A stretch of 58,198 bases of DNA from Globomyces pollinis-pini (taxonomy: Eukaryota; Chytridiomycota; Chytridiomycetes; Rhizophydiales; Globomycetaceae), in NCBI GenBank assembly GCA_025399215.1, contig MU621186.1, forward strand, positions 1 to 58,198. The letters are read 5' to 3'. Under the pieces are notes generated by a model that was given only the letters and a program-made list of their open reading frames with translations, had not been told where the DNA came from and ran no database searches. Positions 35,080 to 45,531 of this stretch are shown in pieces (positions within the stretch are counted from its first letter, which is position 1; the number at the start of each line of letters is the position of its first letter). Both the position numbers and the translations under genes were made by a program.

Positions 35080-36499
35080 ATGTCAGAAAAAGCGTACCAG
35101 TCATTCTTACTGCTGGCTGCAACTGCTGGACTTGGAGGGTCTCTTTGGATTCTTTCCACTAAAACACCAAAAAACGCATTCTTTGGCCTAATTACCATTC
35201 TGGCTATAAATGATTTGCTATTCTCTAGTATATTTCCTATTTAGTTAATTTTAGTTGGTGTATTAGTTGGTTCGATCTTTTCAAATGATGGTGTCGCTGA
35301 GAATTACACCCTGTTCTTTATATTACTACAGACATTCACTACTCAAGCATTTTCTCATTTATCTTTCGCTATTTCATTTATTGGATTTTATATCGTCGTT
35401 TGGAATGGAAGTAGTGAGGCCATACGTTGGAAGCTGTCAGCCATGTTGTGTTATGTACCTAGTATAATCTTTGTTTGCCTACTATTTGCCTTTCAAGGAA
35501 GTTCAATAACGTATTTTAAACGTCGTTTTAACCCCTAGTTTTGAATCTTTATTTACGGATGACGATTTTGAATTCGGACTCACACTGCGGATATTAGATA
35601 AAGTATTAGAGTCAATTCCATTAGGATTGATGTTTATTTCTTATTCTTGGACATGGTACGAATTGAATTTAAGTCGTCAGTCGAGAATGCAGAATCACAC
35701 AATGACATCTTTTAGACGATTGGAAGCTTCCAGATTTTTAGCAAGTTCCATTATGATGAGATTTATATCCTACTTTACTCTCATTAATACTGTGATTTGG
35801 ACTCCTTTTTTGTTGCAGAATTTTCTAGTTTTCATCTTTATGTCTTGTATCGGATTGGAATACCCAAATCAAACATTGTGGTTTCAGTTATTAAGTAGCA
35901 CCACATCACTCTTTATCGCATCCAAAGGTCTTTTCCACGCCTTGGGATTATATTATGGATTAAAACATGAAAGGAAATCAAAACAACGATTCCGTAGATC
36001 TGGTCTGGGAATTCAAAACGATAAGGATCTACAAGATACAATTCCAGATTCTTCTCGAGTTAACTGGAATGTTCAGAATAGGCTGAAACATGTAGTTTGG
36101 AAAAACGGAAGTAGATTAGATAAAGTACCATCAGGTGAAACTGTTATTGCCAAAAGTGAACATTTGAATCAAAATGCAAATAACTGTACGTTGGCAATTG
36201 ATCAAAATTATGCGAATCATGAATATACCAAAAATGAAAACTTGCACTACATTGATCTCAAGTCAGATTCTATAAACTGCCCATCACCAGTTGTCATGAA
36301 GTTTGAAAAGCATTCTGGACCTACTCTTTTACGAGATTTAGATACAGTTTTGGATGCCCGAAACCTTCATTTAATTATCAAAGAATCCGACGTTGATGGA
36401 CTGGAGAGACAAAAAACAGACAGTCCCGCACCAAGTACTGGTCGGACAGCCGTTAATGATGATATTGTTCTTGATATGGATCGTATTGATGTCTTGTAA
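35080..36499 (+). CDS. Seven-transmembrane receptor-like protein with long cytosolic tail
   Basis: Three exons (introns of 27 and 28 bp) give 454 aa. Seven hydrophobic helices can be counted in the first ~290 residues, including SFLLLAATAGLGGSLWIL, AFFGLITILAINDLLF, SFAISFIGFYIVVW and KLSAMLCYVPSIIFVCLL, and near the end SLFIASKGLFHALGLYYG. A basic stretch (KHERKSKQRFRR) starts a ~160-residue hydrophilic tail. This is the layout of fungal G-protein-coupled receptors (Git3/cAMP-receptor-like class), but no diagnostic motif fixes the ligand or class. Confidence 0.75.
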
Positions 36500-36619
36500 T
36501 TATAGGTAGTGGGATACCAGCATATTTAATCTTAATAAACTATATTAGAGTAATTATTCTGTTTGATAATTGGGTACCTTTACGAACAGGACTGCAATTG
36601 AGCACAGATTGTTTCTTTA

Positions 36620-37198
36620 TTAATCGATTGTTACATTCATAGTTTGGATCCAAGCATCCATGTCCTCTTTCCCATCCAACAACTTCTCCAGATCTTCTTT
36701 CCACCATTCCCTAGCTGCAGCCAAATGCATCTTATGCAAATCTCGCATCTCTTGGTTTGCAGGTACATCATCAACAGTTCTTTTTGGTTCGTCCCCTTCC
36801 AGGTTCTTGCATGCTGTTAACCACATCTCAGCACGCTCATACAGTTTACTATGTTGATACTTACAAGCAGGTTTCCTATTTGTGTACAAATCATCCAATA
36901 TTCTGCATCTTTCAACAATGTATGATTTGGAATATATTTTAGATTGAGATTCTGCACGTTGTTGAATCAGTTGAACGTAATGAGAATAATTGATTTCTTT
37001 TGGTTCTTCGATTGGTTGATCCATGGCAAGTTTGGTACATGTTTTCAAACTTTGTTTACGAATACGATAACCACGATAGATTGCTTGGATTTTTGTTGCT
37101 GCTGCTTGTTTTTGTACAAGTTGAAATGAATCTATTTTGGAAGCGTTGATATGCTTCAATTGGTTAGCTTTTGATATCAATAACTCTTGTTTCGTCAT
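36620..37198 (-). CDS. IQ-motif protein
   Basis: Intronless, 192 aa. One clear calmodulin-binding IQ motif, AAATKIQAIYRGYRIRKQ (about residues 32-49), sits in a highly helical, charged protein. The C-terminus REWWKEDLEKLLDGKEDMD is acidic. Short single-IQ proteins like this occur in cilia, which would suit the neighbourhood, but the family is not identified. Convergent with the 7TM gene. Confidence 0.7.
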   Translation of the reverse strand: MTKQELLISKANQLKHINASKIDSFQLVQKQAAATKIQAIYRGYRIRKQSLKTCTKLAMDQPIEEPKEINYSHYVQLIQQRAESQSKIYSKSYIVERCRILDDLYTNRKPACKYQHSKLYERAEMWLTACKNLEGDEPKRTVDDVPANQEMRDLHKMHLAAAREWWKEDLEKLLDGKEDMDAWIQTMNVTID

Positions 37199-37460
37199 TA
37201 AAATTTCTTAACTATTACAACGCGTTCTACTGTCAGCTTAGTTGATAGTTCATAATTAAGCAGAACGATTATTGATAACTGCATTTTAGGTGCAGTATCT
37301 GCAGAGTTGATGACCATATGAGGAATGAGATTTGGTTATGAACTTTGCATGATGGATCACTTGCACACACAGTACATTCTTTATGCATCTTTCTATTGCT
37401 TGACTGGCAAGGTCTTTTGTGTATGGTTTGTTCAATTCATTTTTTTCCTTCTTGTATTCT

Positions 37461-39485
37461 ATGCAGCTTCCCCTTGCCTGTCTGTTACTATTGACAGGAG
37501 TATGGGCCTCATTCATGAATGATAATGTTAAAGTGACCACGACTTTAGCTACTTCAATCACCCGTCAAGTTATTGATGTTTCGGCTTCAGCTACCTCTCC
37601 AACTTCTGATTATTTCGTAGTAATCCCTTCTAAGTTGGCTACAAAGCTATCTTTTATTGGGGTTAAACAGGATTCTGCTTCCTTGACTCCTAGTCAGCCT
37701 GTCACTAAAGGGTATAGTCAATTTTTGATCTCACGCGATAGATTCCTTACCACTTTTAAAGTCCCATTATCTGATCGAGTTCCAAAGGGTGGGAAGGTAG
37801 AATTAGCTATTACCTTGGTATGGGCAGATTTAGTATCTCCATATCCAAAAGTCATTTCACAGACTGATTCCAATCAAAAGTATCTCTATACTGGAAATCT
37901 ATATTTCTTTTCTCCATATTCAACCACGTCACAAGCAACTGTTGTTAAATTGCCCAATTCAAAAGAACCTGTGAGTTATTCTGAAGATTTTGACAATGTA
38001 AAACGAACCAGTAATCAAATCACATATGGCCCGTATTCGAATATCCCAGAACTTACTGAAAAAGTTTTCAAGATTCATTATTTTAATAATGATGCTGCGT
38101 TGGTAGTCAAGAAATTCGAAAAAACCGTTCGATTGTCTGCTTGGTCTCCAGAATTATTAGTTCAAGAAGATTTCGAAGTTCATCACAAAGGAGCTGCGTA
38201 AGTTTATTCAAACGTTTATTATTTTAATAGTTTAAAAGGTCATTTTTCAAGAGTTGATTACAAACTTAATCAATACCAACACCATATGACCAACGTTGTG
38301 AAAAGTTTCAAAGCTATTTTGCCATCTAGAGCTTATGATGTTTATTATAAAGATGCCATTGGAAATATTTCAACATCTCATTTTAGAAAAGAACGAACTC
38401 AGTCTGTTCTGGAACTACAACCCAGGTATCTTTTGTGTTGGATAACTGTTAGGTATCCTATTTATGGTGGCTGGAGATTTTCTTGGTTTCACGGATACAC
38501 TGTAACCGACAGCTTGGCACTGAAAGAGATTGATGATCCAGATGCAAAGCCTGTTGACTTGCCTATTGATATATCCAAAATGTTCCCAATTGATCTTTCT
38601 TCCACCACTTATGAGTTGAAGTTGAGAATGACGCCATCTATTAAGGGGTTGCCATTACAAACTTCCGTTCTTAAAGTCATTCTTCCGGAAGGTGCAACGT
38701 AACGTTTCTTTTTATTTGATATCCAGTAATATTCGAGTGGAAAGTCCATTTTTTATTGATACAGAAAAACGTTCAACAACATTTACATATTTTGATACTA
38801 CTGGAAGACCAACTGTGGTTTTAGAGAAGTCGAACGTGGTTGATGATTTCAGTGATCCAATAAAGGTTTTTGACAGATTTTCTGATATTAGATTATCTAC
38901 TCAAGACCAAATTACGTTAGTTATCAAAAACCTGCTGCAATTGTAACAGTTACAGTATCAGTGTTACTTGGTTTATGGCTATTATCACTCTTAGATCTTA
39001 CAATCATCAAAGTACTATTTAAAGATACTAATGATTAGGATAAAAAAACTGTGGAGAAAGAATTAGTGACGAAATTGAAACTAAAAATTTCAGGATTGGT
39101 AGCTAAAGAGAAAGCAGCCAAAACAGCATTAAATATGTCCTTAAATAGTTACAAGTTGATCAAAAAATTGGAACGATTAAAGGAATCAGAAACATCCAAT
39201 TTTTCAATCATGACTTCCTGTCAATCAGTTATAGCCAACGTTGCCAAACAAACACCATTCCACCCAACATTCCAGGCAAAGGTATCACTTCTTGCCAACC
39301 ATTTCACTGACAAAATCAATTTAATCAAAAAGAAGCATTCACTCGTTCAAACCTTTGTGGAATCCAAGAGTGATGATGAAGATAAAAGTGATGAGTTTAC
39401 TGAGCAAATTGAAATTGTTGAATCAAAGCTAAGGGCTACTCAAACGCTCATTGATGCTTGTTTGGTTGATATCGAAGCATTGTAA
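37461..39485 (+). CDS. OST1: Ribophorin I / OST1 oligosaccharyltransferase subunit
   Basis: Six exons (introns of 26-33 bp) give 627 aa. OST1 is an accessory subunit of the ER oligosaccharyltransferase that N-glycosylates nascent proteins. The start at 37461 gives a good signal peptide (MQLPLACLLLLTGVWA). Ribophorin landmarks: YGPYSNIPELT, LVQEDFEVHHKGA, LKGHFSRVDY, ELQPRYPIYGGWR and the transmembrane helix AAIVTVTVSVLLGLWLLSLL near residue 460. After the helix comes a ~140-residue coiled cytosolic domain, as in the longer animal ribophorin I and unlike short yeast Ost1. The second intron (38426-38452) is 27 bp without stops, so an unspliced reading is possible. Confidence 0.92.
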
Positions 39486-39744
39486 TGTTGATCTGAATAA
39501 ATATCTATGATGTCTATGAAGTTGTTTTTCTTTAATATTGCTGTACTCTCTCTAATTAGCAATTATGTGCGGTAAATCGTATTCTTTAATTCAGGACAGT
39601 AAGATCATGTATAAATTCGGTTTATCGTATTCTTTGATTGACCGGAGGATTCCAAGATTAGTATGCATCTCAACAATACGAATTAGTATATATATATAGA
39701 ATGGATACTTTCTACGAACCATACATCCAATTACACCAAAAAGT

Positions 39745-40068
39745 ATGGCTTACAACAAAGAATGTACCACATGGTACGTTATTGCAATGATGTACTTGGG
39801 TATGTGCAATGGTTTTCATCTCTCGAACTCAAACTTGTTTCAAATCCAGGACTTCAAATGCCCATCACTTACAATTAGTACGATCATTTTAGTGGTGCAA
39901 TCAGGTTCCCTTTTTCATTATTCGTTGTTTTTTTGTTCAGGCAAAACAACGAAAATAGCGGACTGAATGGGGAAATAATTGAATTGGATATTAAACGCGA
40001 AAGCTGCACTTATGTAAGTAAGTTCATTGATCAAAACACAATTTATGGTGGATGTGCGATGGGATGAG
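39745..40068 (+). CDS. Possible small secreted Cys-containing protein, structure unresolved
   Basis: A signal-like start (MAYNKECTTWYVIAMMYLGM) is followed, in another frame, by YDHFSGAIRQ and NNENSGLNGEIIELDIKRES plus CTYVSKFIDQ...GGCAMG, which look like one spliced coding unit. A 36-bp GT-AG intron near 39905-39940 links the latter two. I could not connect the first exon without a very short (15 bp) or long (104 bp) intron. The gene is plausible, but the model is incomplete. Confidence 0.3.
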
Positions 40069-40350
40069 CAATTAGAGAGATAAAATACTCGTTTGTACAT
40101 TTTCCCCAAATATATCTTATCACATTCTCGTTAACGCTGGTCGATATATGGATCACGATTTGTTATATCTTGGATTTATAAATTGATTTAAACCAGCAAT
40201 GAAACTAGGTATAGTATATGTTGTGTACATCGGTTGATACTATACAATTACCCGATATTGGATATCATTTAACCGACCAATGGCAAGTATTCAAAACCAA
40301 TGCCGAATATTGAAAAATACAAAGTGTTAATGCGTTGAATTGAGTTTATT

Positions 40351-40827
40351 CTAATTGATTTTTAATTTACGATGAAGCCATTGTAGCTGTTCTTGCTTAG
40401 TTAGTTTTTGCCATTTATAAGATACCAATCTATAGACTTTCTTTTCACATCCATGTAATTTTATCAAAATGGGCTTCCAGAATCTCTTAAAATTGTTATG
40501 GGCAACAAAATAATTTTTGGTTTCGGAGACACGTTTTCTTTCTTTTGAAGGTGCATTGGCAAGACTCATATCAGTACTTGCTGGTGAAGATGTATTGTTA
40601 TATAGATGAAATGGATCTTGATATGGTACAGCAGTAACATAAGCGGATAACGGATAATCATAACAATTTTCAGGGTAAAAGAAATGGTTCATCTGTTCAA
40701 AACTGACTGGTGGAGCACTGTAGCAATTCGTCGGATCATTGAACGTATGTCCAAAGATTGAGGTGTAATTTATAAAGTCTTCACAAATGGTTTCGACTGG
40801 GCAATTTTTAGTATCGACAAATAGCAT
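40351..40827 (-). CDS. Divergent HMG-box-like protein
   Basis: Intronless, 158 aa. The N-terminal ~100 residues are rich in Tyr, Pro, Phe and Asn (activation-domain-like). The C-terminal SETKNYFVAHNNFKRFWKPI and LVSYKWQKLTKQEQLQW follow the spacing of a fungal MATA-type HMG box (N..F...., W..L...E...W) but lack the usual RPPNAF opening. It is transcribed away from the clearer HMG-box gene at 41531, with a small basic gene in between. DNA binding is inferred. Confidence 0.55.
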   Translation of the reverse strand: MLFVDTKNCPVETICEDFINYTSIFGHTFNDPTNCYSAPPVSFEQMNHFFYPENCYDYPLSAYVTAVPYQDPFHLYNNTSSPASTDMSLANAPSKERKRVSETKNYFVAHNNFKRFWKPILIKLHGCEKKVYRLVSYKWQKLTKQEQLQWLHRKLKIN

Positions 40828-41123
40828 TTCGGTGATCCGGATGATTCGTTGATGTCGCTTAAATTGTTTTAGCGAATTCCTTGTTTTCAGTTTTACATGA
40901 GATAATCAAAAAAACACTTAAATTAAGTAAAAGGAAACAAGTTGATAATGATAATCGCGAGGAGATGGGCATTAGAATTAAAAACTTATTTATTGTAATT
41001 CAATATATTAAAGAATTATGAGATTAGTGTTATACGTTTTGCAACCCTTCATTTCATCCAAGGTTACTTGATGTCCTCCTAATGTGACTATTTGCCCAGT
41101 CATCGGTATCTTGTTTAAATTCG

Positions 41124-41413
41124 ATGGTTAATATTGGTAAATCATCTGAAGCACCATATCTTAACATGAAAATGGCCCAATTTAGTGACCAATCCCAAAA
41201 AAGTCTTTCGGTTAATGTTCTCTAGGTGGCCATTTAACAAGTGTGGCTTATGAGAATAACAACAAAACTGTAACTTCAAGTGATGATGATGATGATAATA
41301 TAAGATTTTTGGAAAAAAGAGTAACATTTGATATGGGAGTTGGAAAAGGTGCAAACCAACTAGGAAAAAAAAGAGCTCCATATAAACGAAAGAAACAAAG
41401 CTATTCGAAATAA
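41124..41413 (+). CDS. Small basic hypothetical protein
   Basis: Two exons around a 44-bp intron (41211-41254) give 81 aa: MVNIGKSSEAPYLNMKMAQF, then an acidic stretch (SSDDDDDNIRFLEKRV) and a very basic end (GKKRAPYKRKKQSYSK). The intron itself contains an internal AG|GT (15 + 29 bp). No family recognised; the basic tail suggests a nuclear or nucleic-acid-binding protein. It sits between the two HMG-box genes. Confidence 0.5.
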
Positions 41414-41530
41414 AAAAAGTAATATAATTTCACGTTACTTTGCGGATGATGAGTTGAATAAAAACAGCAATACGAATAATAAAATTAAAAAATTTTGTTG
41501 GACCTAATCACTTTGTTTGAAGTGTGGAAC

Positions 41531-41935
41531 ATGGACGGAACAGATTCATCAATTGACCTAGATCTCTGCAGGGTTGAAACCAATCACGATGCATTTTACC
41601 CAATCCCAGCGATAAACAACCATAAATGCTATAGAAGTGAAAATCCTAGACCGCCAAATTCATTCATCTTATTTCGCAGAGATGTAGCACCAAGAATGAA
41701 AGACAGATATCCATCCTTATCTAATATTCAAATATCCAAAAGATTAGGTAATTTGTGGAGAATTGCTCCTTTACACGTCAAAGAAGTGTATACCATGAGG
41801 TATCAAAAGGCAAAGGAAGTATTTGAACAAAATAATCCTGGTTATAAACTACAACGACGGTCTACCCATGATATCAAAAGAAGGAAAACCAAGAACCAAT
41901 TCCCTGAAGAACTGCTAGCAGCTTGTCTTTTATAA
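41531..41935 (+). CDS. HMG-box transcription factor, MATA-like
   Basis: Intronless, 134 aa. A canonical fungal HMG box of the mating-type class: RPPNSFILFRRDVAPRMKDR, then LSNIQISKRLGNLWR and EVYTMRYQKAKEVFEQNNPG, followed by a basic tail (RRKTKNQF). Such small HMG proteins include the sex-determinant SexM/SexP and MAT factors as well as other developmental regulators. The first ATG in frame is 41531; the open frame extends upstream without a start. A MAT role is inference from type and from the paired divergent HMG gene. Confidence 0.88.
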   Translation: MDGTDSSIDLDLCRVETNHDAFYPIPAINNHKCYRSENPRPPNSFILFRRDVAPRMKDRYPSLSNIQISKRLGNLWRIAPLHVKEVYTMRYQKAKEVFEQNNPGYKLQRRSTHDIKRRKTKNQFPEELLAACLL

Positions 41936-42041
41936 TAAATAGCGAGTCTTTAAGTCTTTCTGTACTGAAACACGTTTGAGTGTTTGTTTTGTTTAAAAGT
42001 GGCGTAAGTATTTAAATAGTTCAACAACTTAACAAACTAAA

Positions 42042-43345
42042 ATGGTAGAATCAAACTCTGAAGAATCCCTTGAAATTCACGATAATTTAGAAAATGGAGT
42101 TAAAGAACCAACACTTCAAGAGTCTATCAACGCGATAATTCAAACCAATTACTATTTTAATGCAATTATTGTGATATTCTTTCCTCTTGGGATGCTTGCG
42201 CATCTATTTCATTGGTCGGATGGATTAACGTTTATGTTGAACTTTATTGCTATCGTTGGATTAGCGAAAATGTTAGATTTATGTACGGATGAGTTATCAA
42301 AGCGATTAGGGCAAACTATTGGAGCACTTGTAAATGCATCTTTTGGAAATGCTGTGGAATTAGTGAGGAATTTTAAATTACTAAACTTATTAGATTGTTG
42401 GAATATTGGCATTAAAGGAAGGGCTAGTAGTGGTGGTACAATCTTCAATTCTTGGAAGTCAATTATCAAACATGCTATTCGTATTGGGATTGTACTCAAA
42501 TCACTTTAACAAAATAGTTGTTTCTTCTTAGGTGGACTAAAATTCAAAACGCAAAAGTTCAATTTGGAAGCTGCAAATGTGAATTGCAGTATCTTGATGC
42601 TGGGAATGATAGGATTTTTATTACCAGCTGCGTTTTCCATTCAAGAAACGGACAAAGAAAGACTATTGGTGCATGAGTTAAGCTTTAGTAGAGGAACTTC
42701 TGTTTGTCTATTGATCATTTATATTGGTTTTATGGTCTTTCAATTACATACACATAAAGCGATGGTATGCAGAACCCGATTAACCTTGTAGTTCTGCAGC
42801 TCTGATGATACTGAAGAAGAGGAACACGTTAGACATCTATCATTTCCAGTCATTATTGTCTCTTTTGTAATAACCACTGTTCTGATTGCATTGTCTGCCG
42901 AATCATTAGTTGGAAGTATAGAAGGCTTGTCCAAATCTTGGGGTCTTTCAGAAGCGTTTATTGGTCTAATTTTGATTCCTATAGTGGGTAACGCAGCAGG
43001 TAATGTCTAGCTAATTAAATGATTTCAGAGCATGTATCTGCTATTAGTGCTGCAATGAGGAACAAAATGGACTTGGCGATTGGAGTAGCATTAGGTAGTA
43101 CATTGCAAGTCTCAATATTTGTAACTCCTTTATTGGTAATTATTGCATGGATCATGAATGTACCATTAACGCTATCTTTTCCAGTATTTGATGTTGCAGT
43201 AAGCTACAATGTTTAACATTAGGTTGTGTTTGTTACAACTATAGTGGTTGTTCATTTATGTAATGATGGTCAAAGCAATTGGTTGGAAGGATTTATGCTG
43301 TTAATGTCCTATGTTGTGGTTGCGTTCGCGTATCTCGTTCTATAG
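42042..43345 (+). CDS. Ca2+/H+ antiporter (CAX/VCX1 family)
   Basis: Six exons with introns of 24-31 bp give 388 aa. CAX proteins load Ca2+ into the vacuole using the proton gradient. The two alpha-repeat motifs are present: [20 protein letters not shown] and [20 protein letters not shown], with [20 protein letters not shown] restored by splicing. Eleven or so membrane helices are expected; an acidic loop ([10 protein letters not shown]) lies between halves. The spliced length is exactly 389 codons. Confidence 0.94.
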
Positions 43346-43453
43346 AATAATGACTCTTTAATACAGTTAGTTACTAAAAATGAGCTTAAATTGCAATGAG
43401 TAATTCTTTGTCAGAAATCATCCAATTGAGTTAATTTTTTTTTATAGAAATTA

Positions 43454-44937
43454 ATGAACAAGAAACAAAAAGTTGAAATTGACGTTGGATTCAATGAAAA
43501 GCTACGCTCTGATGAAATAACTGAACCATTCTCTTCTGCATTTACCACTGCAACTTCTTATTCAAGTCCAGATGCACAAGTGTTTGCCAATCCATTCAGA
43601 GGAGGAGTATTATATAACATGTAAGAATTACTTCAATGATGATATTCAAGGTTTTCCTCTAAATTCATCAACTCACTAGAAACTCAAGTTCTTGAAGAAG
43701 AGTTCTACCACAAATCCAACGATTTATACGAATTTTACCAATCTGAAGATTTGAAAATATCAAAGAAACCTGCATTAGTTGCCCTAAGAGAAACAATATA
43801 CAGTCCACAATTTGTGCAATGGATGTCGAAACTGACTGGGTTTACTTTATCATCCACAATTGATCTATCAGCTCATAGATATCCACAATTCGGCCATTTG
43901 CTATGTCATGATGATGATATTGGATCAGAGAACGATGGCAGAAGGATTGCTTTCATTATTTATTTAGTTGATCCTAAATGGTCTGAAGTAGATGGTGGAT
44001 GCCTTCAGTTATATGACAGGTAACCTTCATATCATTTATAGCTAAAGTGATTCAAATGGAAATCCGACTGAGATTGTGAAATCTATCGTTCCAAAACGAA
44101 ATTCTTTTACGTTCTTTCAAGTTACATCCGAATCACATCATCAAGTGCAAACAGTCTTTGCTGCAAAAGACCGTGTATCTATATCTGGGTATTTTTAATT
44201 TAGTTTAATCACACAGCTGGTTTCATGGTCCTAAACCTGAAGTCCCAAATCCATTGAAATTAAAACCTGATTTAAGCAACCCTCTTCTTCTGAAATGGGT
44301 CAACTCTGCTTACCTCAATGAAAAAAATCTGTCGTTCATTAGCTCTAAATTCGAGAAGGAATCATTTGTACAATTACAAAAATTCTTGAAACCTGAAATG
44401 TACACGAAACTGTATGAAAGTATGAAAGCAAATACTTTTTCGAATATTACTGGCACTGCAAATGCATATAGATACCATACACTTAGTGGGATAACGAAGG
44501 CAGATGATAAAACATACGAATTCATACATAGTTTTAGGACATTTCTAGAATCAACTGTGTTCCATTATCTGTTATCGTCAATCACTGGTTTAAAGTTAAA
44601 GACCACTCCAGTTACTTCAACAGTGAGGTCATTCTCTCCGTTAGATTACACACTCATGAACGATAACTTTATCGAACAATCAGGGATAGATGTAATCTTT
44701 GCATTTCCAGTAGACTTGAATGGCAAGAATAATGAATGTGAATGGGAGGACGCTTGGGGTGGACTTACCCAATATGTCGCTGATACGCAGACATTACTCT
44801 CAGTCAGTCCAATACACAATACATTACAGTTGGTGGATCGAGATACTGAAACGCTTCGTTTCGTCAAACTCTTGAATCCATCTGCGGTTTGTGCTCGACG
44901 TGAATTTAGTTTAGTATACATAGAAGACGAAGAATAA
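43454..44937 (+). CDS. TPA1: Prolyl hydroxylase OGFOD1/Tpa1
   Basis: Four exons (introns 30, 28, 28 bp) give 465 aa. This 2-oxoglutarate/Fe(II) dioxygenase hydroxylates a proline of ribosomal protein uS12 and affects translation termination. Landmarks: YHKSNDLYEFYQSEDLK, the Fe-binding HDD in GHLLCHDDDIG, AFIIYLVD, PKRNSFTFFQVTSESHHQV, the second catalytic-domain copy typical of the family, and GGLTQYVAD. Only the first GT-AG unit (43621-43650) is an intron; the abutting GT...AG at 43651-43679 must be coding, since removing it breaks the frame. Confidence 0.92.
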
Positions 44938-45531
44938 AACCAAATGCTAAATAAATATCTGATTTGTGCAGGACGACAGCGATCCGTAATTTGATCACTT
45001 GGAAGATGCGAAATGTTTTTCCATCTGTCTTCCACATGCTGGATTGGGTACTGCAGGTGGCTTTCAACCAAATTTTTTCTGTTGAAGTACTGAATTGAAT
45101 TCATAAGCAAAGGAAACGTACCATCTAAGAAGCGTAGAACTGTAAAAGTTCACTTGCAATTAAGAGTCTCAATGGCCCGCATTCATTCGGTGTAAATCTT
45201 CAAGCACCAAAAAATTGTTACAATTTATGGATTGAAACAACACAAAATTGTTTACCAACTGTACATTATAGCTATTGTTCTCTAGATGTGGGTTTTGGTT
45301 AATTTAAAGACCTTGGAGCGTAAAAAAGAATCAACCAATTTGAAAATACGTTCCTATCAACTAAAGGAGTTCCAATTTGCTTAAGTGTTCCCTTGAACAA
45401 CCTTACGCTGCTTTGTGTTACAATGTGGTTAACCACACTATGTCTTTGTCCATGCAAGAACCTGTTTCATATAAATGGTATAAATATGGCCAGTCATACA
45501 ATTTTGGTCCCCAACTATTAGAAAAACTAGA
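44938..45531. other. Intergenic region, 594 bp
   Basis: Between Tpa1 and the fungalysin gene. Apart from the TATA box at 45479 I see no gene or repeat; an opposite-strand open frame overlapping Tpa1 shows no domain. Confidence 0.4.
45479..45485 (+). promoter_or_regulatory. TATA box of the fungalysin gene
   Basis: TATAAAT lies 47 bp upstream of the ATG at 45532, close enough for a short 5' leader. It is the clearest TATA-like element beside a start codon in this window. Confidence 0.5.

Noticed and set aside
41211..41254. 44-bp intron with internal AG|GT as a two-unit array
   Set aside because: The first part would be only 15 bp, too short to be a credible unit.
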